This document shows, piece by piece, positions 58,015 through 64,000 of a stretch of DNA of 64,000 bases. Source of the DNA: Verrucomicrobiota bacterium. Lineage in GTDB: Bacteria > Verrucomicrobiota > Verrucomicrobiia > Opitutales > UBA953. The stretch is taken from contig JAPLTU010000040.1 of the NCBI GenBank assembly GCA_026397965.1, positions 86,642-150,641 of the forward strand. The letters run 5' to 3'. How positions within the stretch are numbered: position 1 is the first letter of the stretch; every line of letters begins with the position of its first letter. Under the pieces are notes generated by a model. It did no database searches. It had not been told where the DNA came from and saw only the letters and a program-made list of their open reading frames with translations. The translations under genes and the position numbers were made by a program.

Positions 58015-61000
58015 ATTTCGTTCGGGGCGAGCCAGCGGAAGGAGAGAATGATAAAACGCCGACCGAGCAGGACGTTGATCGGTGATTTTTTGGAATCGCG
58101 CAGCCGATCGTGCGGGAGATTGGACGGGTCGAGGTAGTCCGGCGTGCGTTGGACGACTAACTCCAGAACCGCGCCCTGTCCAGTGCCGGTCTCTTCGTTG
58201 GCTTCGCCGTAAGCCCTGATACGGAAGGTGTCGGAGCGTGTGGCCAGCAACGGACCAAGCGCCTGGAGGAGGTCTCCTTGGAAGAGGCAGCCGTTGGCAC
58301 CGAAGCCATTATGCGTGCGGTTGACGTTGTCGGTATCGAGGATTTCTACGTTACGGAAGAACAGCCCTGGAGGCATGCCGGTCCGGGCGCCGGCGACACC
58401 GCCGTTCATCCAGTTATGGGAGATGGATGGATCGATTATTTTCCCGCCGCTGGGCATCTTCGCGAGGGTATCGGAACCGAGGGCCTTATCGGCTCGGGCG
58501 ATGGCTGACTCCAAGGTGCCCGATCGGAACATCCAGCGGACCTTCTCTGCCGTCACCGGCAGGGTGGTGGTGGTCGCTTGGTTTTCGATTGGATATAGTG
58601 AAGTGGAGGTACCCACCGATGGTAAGCTCACGAAGGCCCCGGGTTTCTTGGTGGGGCCCAGATAGCGATTGATGAATTCGCAGAGCCCTAAAAAAGGTGT
58701 ACCTGGATTTTGGATAGCAGGGAAGCCCTTGAAACGGCGGCCGGCGGGGCAGGGAAGGGTCCCCGGCGGATACTCTTGATCTCTTTCCGTGCGTTGTAGG
58801 AATTGCGCTCGCGCCTTGATCTCGGTGACGGTCGCCGTGGCCAGCGCGCGGATCTGCGTATCGGAGAGATTGGCGAAACCATTCCAATAGGCGGCATCAC
58901 CGATTTTGCGCGTGGCGGGCGTCTGCGTGGTGTCGCCGATGATTCGGGGAAAGCGAGCGTTGTTGGTGGAGGAGGGGGCAGTGGCGGCCTGTGATCCGAG
59001 GGCTAATCCTTTCAGCGATCCGTAAAGCCCCGTCCAGGCTTCGACTGAAGTGGAGTTAACGTTAAAGGCTCCAAGGTTGAGCAGGTAACTAGAGAATCGT
59101 CGGTAACCGTCGGGGCCGCCCGGCGATTTGCTGGGGTCGTCGTTGATGAAGCCGTCGGCGGTGATCGCCTGAGCGGCGAGGCCGATGCTGCCCTGATAAA
59201 GGGACATGCGTGGGTTGGAGAGTTTGCCCGTGCCAGCCGCGAAGGCGGCCATGACCTGTGTCAGGCTCTTCGACCGGACAATGTTGTAGCTGCCATTACG
59301 CGAGCCTTCGCTGAGCACCGGGGCGGCGCCCGAGAAGAAGAAGCTATCCCAGAGCGCGTTATTCATCAGGTAACTCATATCACCGAAGGTGTGTCCGCCG
59401 ATATAACTCGCGTTGGTGTGAGGGGTGCCATGCGTCCAGCTTTTGTCGAGCGGCACCACCATCGAGGGGAAGGAGTTGCCGACGGTGCGATAAGGCATCC
59501 AATCCCAAGCGCTCAGGTTGGCATGCATTAATTGGCCGAGCGAGACGGGTGCAGACAGGGGGACTTCCACCTCGGTCGTCGAGGCGATGCCGGCGGCACC
59601 GTGCGAAGGTCCGCCGAACGCATTTGCGCCGTTGGCTTTGGTGGCATCGATTTGGAGAAAATTACTCCACGATGTCGTTGCGGCATTGAGGGCCAGTTCG
59701 TCGCCCCCGAACAATTGCGTACGTTGGCTTGCCATGCCGATGCCGGGGAGTCCGTTCAGTGCGGGGTTAGAAGAAGTCTGCGGAAGCGGATTGGTGAAGA
59801 GCCAGGCAGGGTGAGCGGCGGGGACAGAATTCGCTTGGGCAGCTGAATAGGGTAGCGCGCTACGGTCGTAGGTGGTAGTGCGGGCGGTATCCGCTACCCG
59901 AGCTCTTGTGTCAAAAGCGGCGATGACGGGTCCCGGGGCGACTTCGGCGACGGTGCGAATTGCCGAGACTGGCCCAATCATTACTGGATTGGTCGGGCTG
60001 CCCGCATCGCCGAGGTGGGTGGCGTTAAAACCGCTTCCGCCAACATTTACGTAGTGGGCGTAACTCGCCAAGGAGTTATTACGGCTGGTCCCCAAGACTT
60101 CATTGGCCCCGAGGTCTTGTCCTACGATGTCATTTTTGAGGCTCTGTTTCCAGCCGGAGGTGAGGTATACCCAGTGGTGCCAGTACATCGAACTGGTCAG
60201 ATCGATGCAGCATTTCACCGTATCGTCCGCTTTGAACTTGTAAGGTGCGGCGGCGATTGAGTCACGGATGTCGGTGTAAAAGCCACCCGTATAGTAAAAC
60301 CCCCGCTCCATGTTGAGGATGGGAATCTTGGCCGCGTCCGTGGATACTCCGAGCGTGGTGGCATCCACCAAATCTTTTGAGGTGAAGACGGCGAATTCGC
60401 CTGGCTCAAGGGTCGTCGCTGGGACGACCGCGACGAGATTCTCCGCATTGGCGCCGGTCGAAGCATCGGAGGCCGCCTTGAAATTGAACAAGGAATCGAA
60501 AAGCCGCGGTGTCGCCGTGGTGTCCATCGGCTTAGTGGGGTCGTTGTCCGTGTGCGTGAAGATTTGCAATCTCATCTGGTCGAACTGCGAGAACGATACT
60601 TTTAATCCTCCCTTGATGCGGGGATCCGGCTCCGCACTGGTTGGCTCTTTTAGTTTGAGCTGCACATTGTAGGGATTGTGAATCACAAGCACCGGCGTGC
60701 ACACGAGTTTGAGCGTATAGTCGGTGCCAGTCGAGACGGTGCGCAGCGAGAAAACCATCGAAAGTCTGTGGACGGTAGGCATGTAAGCCCCGCGCACGGG
60801 ACGGGGGATGAAGCGTCCCTTACCGCCGCCCGTGAGGTCGCCGCCTTTGAGCGGGTTGATCCATCCGAGCGGGTCTGGGGTGGAATCGTAGCCATCAGTG
60901 TACGGCGAGGTGACCTTGCCTCCGCCGGACCACAGGGCGTTGTCCAGATCGTAGCGCGCGTAATTATTCAATCGGTATCCGCCCTTCACGAATTGGTTGG

Positions 61001-62516
61001 TGTTGGGGAAGAAGGATCGCGCTCCGAGGGAGGGTGTGTTCGTTGACCAATCGACATCCTTGTAGAGACGGTAGTAATCTCGAACGAGGTGCCAGAGCGG
61101 GCCCACCAAGCGCCGCGACTGCTTGTCCCAGGCGGTATTCTTCGTCACCGCTGGGGTACCTGACTTCTCTGTGTCATCGAGAGGTAGCCCCATCTCGTCC
61201 CCGCGGATGAAGACGGGACACCAAGGAAGGTATTGGGTGCCGCCCGTGAGTTTTCGGCCCGAGTTATCGGTATTGTCTTCATACATCGGCACCCAGACGC
61301 GGGGGAACGGATCCGAAGAAGTGACGGTGCCAGGGTTCGTCTTGGCGGTGCCGTAACTCGGAAACCAAGAACGTCGCTGGCCGAGAATCGGGTCGGCGGT
61401 GTAAGCTTCGACCACGGTCTCATGTCCATTACCGGAACCGAAGTCGGATACGTCGAATTGCGCATCATCCATCTCAAAGGCCAGCGAGAGATCTTTGCGT
61501 AACCCGCCGCGATAACTGTCGGCGAGGACGCCCGCTGTCCAAAGTGATTGATGGTGGAAGCTGAGCTTGAGTGGAGATAGGCCGGCAGCGTCCGGGTCGT
61601 TGAGGTCGTAGCCGGGGAGCATCGGCAGCGTTGCGGTCGAGGCCATCGCCGTGAACATGGGCTCCTTGATGTTGACGTTTTTCAGACCAAGGAGCAGTTC
61701 GGTGCCGGTGCGGCCGGGAGCACGGAGAGCATCAACGGTACTCAGCGCCGACGGTGCCGTCTTCGTGATGTCTCTGGGGTCTGTGAGGCAGATCGCGGCT
61801 TTGACCCCTTCGTCGCCGATCCAGTAAGCAAAATTTCCAGTGGTGCTACTGTTCGACGAGCCCGGGAGCGGAATTTTGGGAAGAGCGATACGCCCGTCGA
61901 TATCATCAGCGGTTCCGATAATACCGTCTGGGCCGGGTTCAAGGACGGCACTGCTATTACCAACTAACGTAGCATAACTTTCTTTGTTCCCCGCTGCGTA
62001 GGTCTTCGGATAATCAATTTGCCACGGAGCCCAGTAAGTTGCATCGTAATCCGCCGTACCCGAATGGCTTTTCGACTGAGCTAAATAAACGGTGGACGCA
62101 TTGTTCACGTCTTTGCCGCCCTTGCCGCTGATGAGCCATTGAGGGGGTTCGTCGGGCTTGTCCGTTCGCCAGGCACCGGTCCAATACCGTTGGCCTTGAC
62201 CGCATTTAATCGCCCAAGACAGTGTCGGATCGTAGGGGCTAATCGGCTTGGGCGTGCAGGCTAATTCGCCCGTAGCGGTGCTGCGTGTATCCGGTCCTGC
62301 CGCCTGCTGAAGGTGTCCAAGGGCCAATCGCGCCGACATCGTGGCGTTGAGGCGTGCCCGGGTGGCGAGCATCGCCCATCTCGTCGCCTTCGATTCGATA
62401 GTGAGGAACGACGCCAGGACCAAGACAATCATGACGATCATCGCCATGATCGTCAGCGAGAGAATTAATGAGAATCCGGGGCTCCGCGGATTATGACCTG
62501 ACCGCCGTGGGTTCAC
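58011..62516 (-). CDS. 1501-aa pilin-like-anchored giant protein, Verru_Chthon cassette protein A-like
   Basis: N-terminal SPGFSLILSLTIMAMIVMIVLVLASFLTIESKATRWAMLATRARLNATMSARLALGHLQQAAG is type-IV-pilin/PilX-like. Size, low complexity and lineage fit the Verru_Chthon A family (by recall). Confidence 0.68.
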   Translation of the reverse strand: MNPRRSGHNPRSPGFSLILSLTIMAMIVMIVLVLASFLTIESKATRWAMLATRARLNATMSARLALGHLQQAAGPDTRSTATGELACTPKPISPYDPTLSWAIKCGQGQRYWTGAWRTDKPDEPPQWLISGKGGKDVNNASTVYLAQSKSHSGTADYDATYWAPWQIDYPKTYAAGNKESYATLVGNSSAVLEPGPDGIIGTADDIDGRIALPKIPLPGSSNSSTTGNFAYWIGDEGVKAAICLTDPRDITKTAPSALSTVDALRAPGRTGTELLLGLKNVNIKEPMFTAMASTATLPMLPGYDLNDPDAAGLSPLKLSFHHQSLWTAGVLADSYRGGLRKDLSLAFEMDDAQFDVSDFGSGNGHETVVEAYTADPILGQRRSWFPSYGTAKTNPGTVTSSDPFPRVWVPMYEDNTDNSGRKLTGGTQYLPWCPVFIRGDEMGLPLDDTEKSGTPAVTKNTAWDKQSRRLVGPLWHLVRDYYRLYKDVDWSTNTPSLGARSFFPNTNQFVKGGYRLNNYARYDLDNALWSGGGKVTSPYTDGYDSTPDPLGWINPLKGGDLTGGGKGRFIPRPVRGAYMPTVHRLSMVFSLRTVSTGTDYTLKLVCTPVLVIHNPYNVQLKLKEPTSAEPDPRIKGGLKVSFSQFDQMRLQIFTHTDNDPTKPMDTTATPRLFDSLFNFKAASDASTGANAENLVAVVPATTLEPGEFAVFTSKDLVDATTLGVSTDAAKIPILNMERGFYYTGGFYTDIRDSIAAAPYKFKADDTVKCCIDLTSSMYWHHWVYLTSGWKQSLKNDIVGQDLGANEVLGTSRNNSLASYAHYVNVGGSGFNATHLGDAGSPTNPVMIGPVSAIRTVAEVAPGPVIAAFDTRARVADTARTTTYDRSALPYSAAQANSVPAAHPAWLFTNPLPQTSSNPALNGLPGIGMASQRTQLFGGDELALNAATTSWSNFLQIDATKANGANAFGGPSHGAAGIASTTEVEVPLSAPVSLGQLMHANLSAWDWMPYRTVGNSFPSMVVPLDKSWTHGTPHTNASYIGGHTFGDMSYLMNNALWDSFFFSGAAPVLSEGSRNGSYNIVRSKSLTQVMAAFAAGTGKLSNPRMSLYQGSIGLAAQAITADGFINDDPSKSPGGPDGYRRFSSYLLNLGAFNVNSTSVEAWTGLYGSLKGLALGSQAATAPSSTNNARFPRIIGDTTQTPATRKIGDAAYWNGFANLSDTQIRALATATVTEIKARAQFLQRTERDQEYPPGTLPCPAGRRFKGFPAIQNPGTPFLGLCEFINRYLGPTKKPGAFVSLPSVGTSTSLYPIENQATTTTLPVTAEKVRWMFRSGTLESAIARADKALGSDTLAKMPSGGKIIDPSISHNWMNGGVAGARTGMPPGLFFRNVEILDTDNVNRTHNGFGANGCLFQGDLLQALGPLLATRSDTFRIRAYGEANEETGTGQGAVLELVVQRTPDYLDPSNLPHDRLRDSKKSPINVLLGRRFIILSFRWLAPNEI

Positions 62517-63247
62517 CTTTGGGAGAGAGTCTTACTTATTGCGGTTTTTTTATTTCCGCTCGCGGGCGGGTTGACTGGCGCCGTCTGCTTGGTCTCCGCG
62601 GCAATCCTCTCCTCGACCCCACGAACTTTGATCTGACCCTCTTCGCCTGGAGCGGGTAGCAGGAATAAGAGGGAGCGGATGTCTTCCAACTGCAACCAAC
62701 GGAGCCCACCGGCAATCAGCCAGTTGCCGTCCTCACCCGGTAAAAAGAATTGCGCTTGGCCATATTGGGCGGGCTTCACTTGGGGATGCAGGGTGATTTC
62801 TTGACCAGATGGCAGGATGCGACGCTCGCCTGGCATACTTAAACCCACCGACTTGGGGCAAAGATTAAAAAATCGGATGGTCCCAGCGGCGGCGGTTCCG
62901 CCATTATCCAGTATCAGATTCAGACGAGCTTGGTCATCGGATCCCGATACGATGGCGATGAGCTTGGTGGCGCCCGCCGGCACGGGGGAGGTGGCGATCG
63001 GTACCAGTACCTCCTTCGGGTCGGTGGTTTTCGGGCGGCGGAAGAGCGTGAATTGACCTTCTTTACAAAGCGTGGTGACGGGCTCGCTCAGCGCGTGCGC
63101 ATAAAGGGTGACGGGCTCGGGTCGGCCCTCGGCGTTGAGCATAGCCAACTCCATCTGAGGGTCGTCGAAACTCATTAGTTTGACGCTCACTTGTGCGGCG
63201 TCCGGGTCGGCCGACAGGGCCCCGAGTATCAGCAGATGTGCAATCAT
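62513..63247 (-). CDS. Hypothetical exported protein coupled to the giant protein gene
   Basis: Signal-like MIAHLLILGALSA; stop overlaps the next start by 4 nt (ATGA). Confidence 0.55.
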   Translation of the reverse strand: MIAHLLILGALSADPDAAQVSVKLMSFDDPQMELAMLNAEGRPEPVTLYAHALSEPVTTLCKEGQFTLFRRPKTTDPKEVLVPIATSPVPAGATKLIAIVSGSDDQARLNLILDNGGTAAAGTIRFFNLCPKSVGLSMPGERRILPSGQEITLHPQVKPAQYGQAQFFLPGEDGNWLIAGGLRWLQLEDIRSLLFLLPAPGEEGQIKVRGVEERIAAETKQTAPVNPPASGNKKTAISKTLSQR

Positions 63248-63477
63248 GGCCTTAATTCAGGCGGGCTCCACAGTTGCGTCTACGCAATTAGCGGCCCGTT
63301 TTTTTATTTAACTTAATAGGATTCAAAACGTCATCTGAATGTCACCCATGGGCTCCGGCCCAAGGATAAGTGTCGAATGTTACAATTGCTTGCGTCTTTA
63401 TTCACAAATGGTTGGGTGTAACTTGCGTTTAATCGAGACTATGCAGACGCCGTCACCTCCCGCACTCTAAGCCCCCC

Positions 63478-64000
63478 ATGACCGATTCCTCCCCGGGACG
63501 GCGTTCCCGTCAGCGCCCTGCCGCCTCTCCTAATTACGGCGATCGGGTGCCCCCGCACAATCTCGATGCCGAGCGCGGATTGATCGCCAGCATCGTCATC
63601 GACGGCGGCGATACTTTGCAACGTTGCCTCGAGCAACGCGTCACGGCGGATTATTTTTTCGACCCTAAGCACCAAGATATTTACGCCACGGCCTTAGCCC
63701 TTTCGCAGGATAGCATGGGCATCGACGAGATCACGCTCACCGAGCGGCTGCGGCGGGAAGGGCGCATCGAATCCGCCGGTGGCGCCGCCTACGTCAACGA
63801 GTTGACCGGCTTGGTGACCTCCACCGCCCACGCTCCTCATTGGTTGGCCATCATCCGTGAGAAACACTTTCTCCGGCAATTGATTTCCACCGCCGTGACC
63901 ACGGTGGAGAAAGCCCACTCTCACGCCGAAGGAATCGAACGCTTGCTCGAGGACGTCGAACAATCCTTCTTCCGGATCAGCGAAGACCGTATTTCCGAGT
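63478..64000 (+). CDS. dnaB: Replicative DNA helicase, N-terminal part (3' end outside window)
   Basis: VPPHNLDAERGLIASIVIDGGDTLQRCLEQRVTADYFFDPKHQDIYATALAL... is the DnaB N-terminal domain; the frame is open to the window end. Confidence 0.93.
   Translation, partial: MTDSSPGRRSRQRPAASPNYGDRVPPHNLDAERGLIASIVIDGGDTLQRCLEQRVTADYFFDPKHQDIYATALALSQDSMGIDEITLTERLRREGRIESAGGAAYVNELTGLVTSTAHAPHWLAIIREKHFLRQLISTAVTTVEKAHSHAEGIERLLEDVEQSFFRISEDRISE

Overview
The window is a chromosomal segment from what looks like a verrucomicrobial (PVC) bacterium. That placement is inferred from a Verru_Chthon-type giant protein, an autotransporter-strand PEP-CTERM protein and a PVC-type CxxCH heme protein. Housekeeping blocks include cimA (partial), pyrE-yidC-yebC, eno, rplY-pth-rpsF-ssb-rplI and the start of dnaB. 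Accessory modules are: a tightly packed sialate locus (two NanM-like kelch proteins, an MFS transporter, NanA and a sialidase); two AmtB genes, each preceded by a sigma54-like promoter; a MerR-like/VWA pair; a FecCD ABC module coupled to an AsmA-like protein; and a five-gene array joining a pilin-like giant protein to a ferric-type ABC transporter. Four tRNAs are present: Arg-CCT, Val-GAC, Asn-GTT and Leu-CAA. I found no rRNA, CRISPR array or transposase. The most unexpected signals are (i) an approximately 139-nt strongly structured, probably noncoding RNA on the minus strand at 38629-38767, with GNRA tetraloops, just upstream of a small integrase-arm-like ORF, (ii) an ABC exporter gene interrupted only by one in-frame TGA, and (iii) the two nearly leaderless sigma54-type amt promoters. 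Everything here was read by eye; family assignments come from motif recognition and no database search was run.
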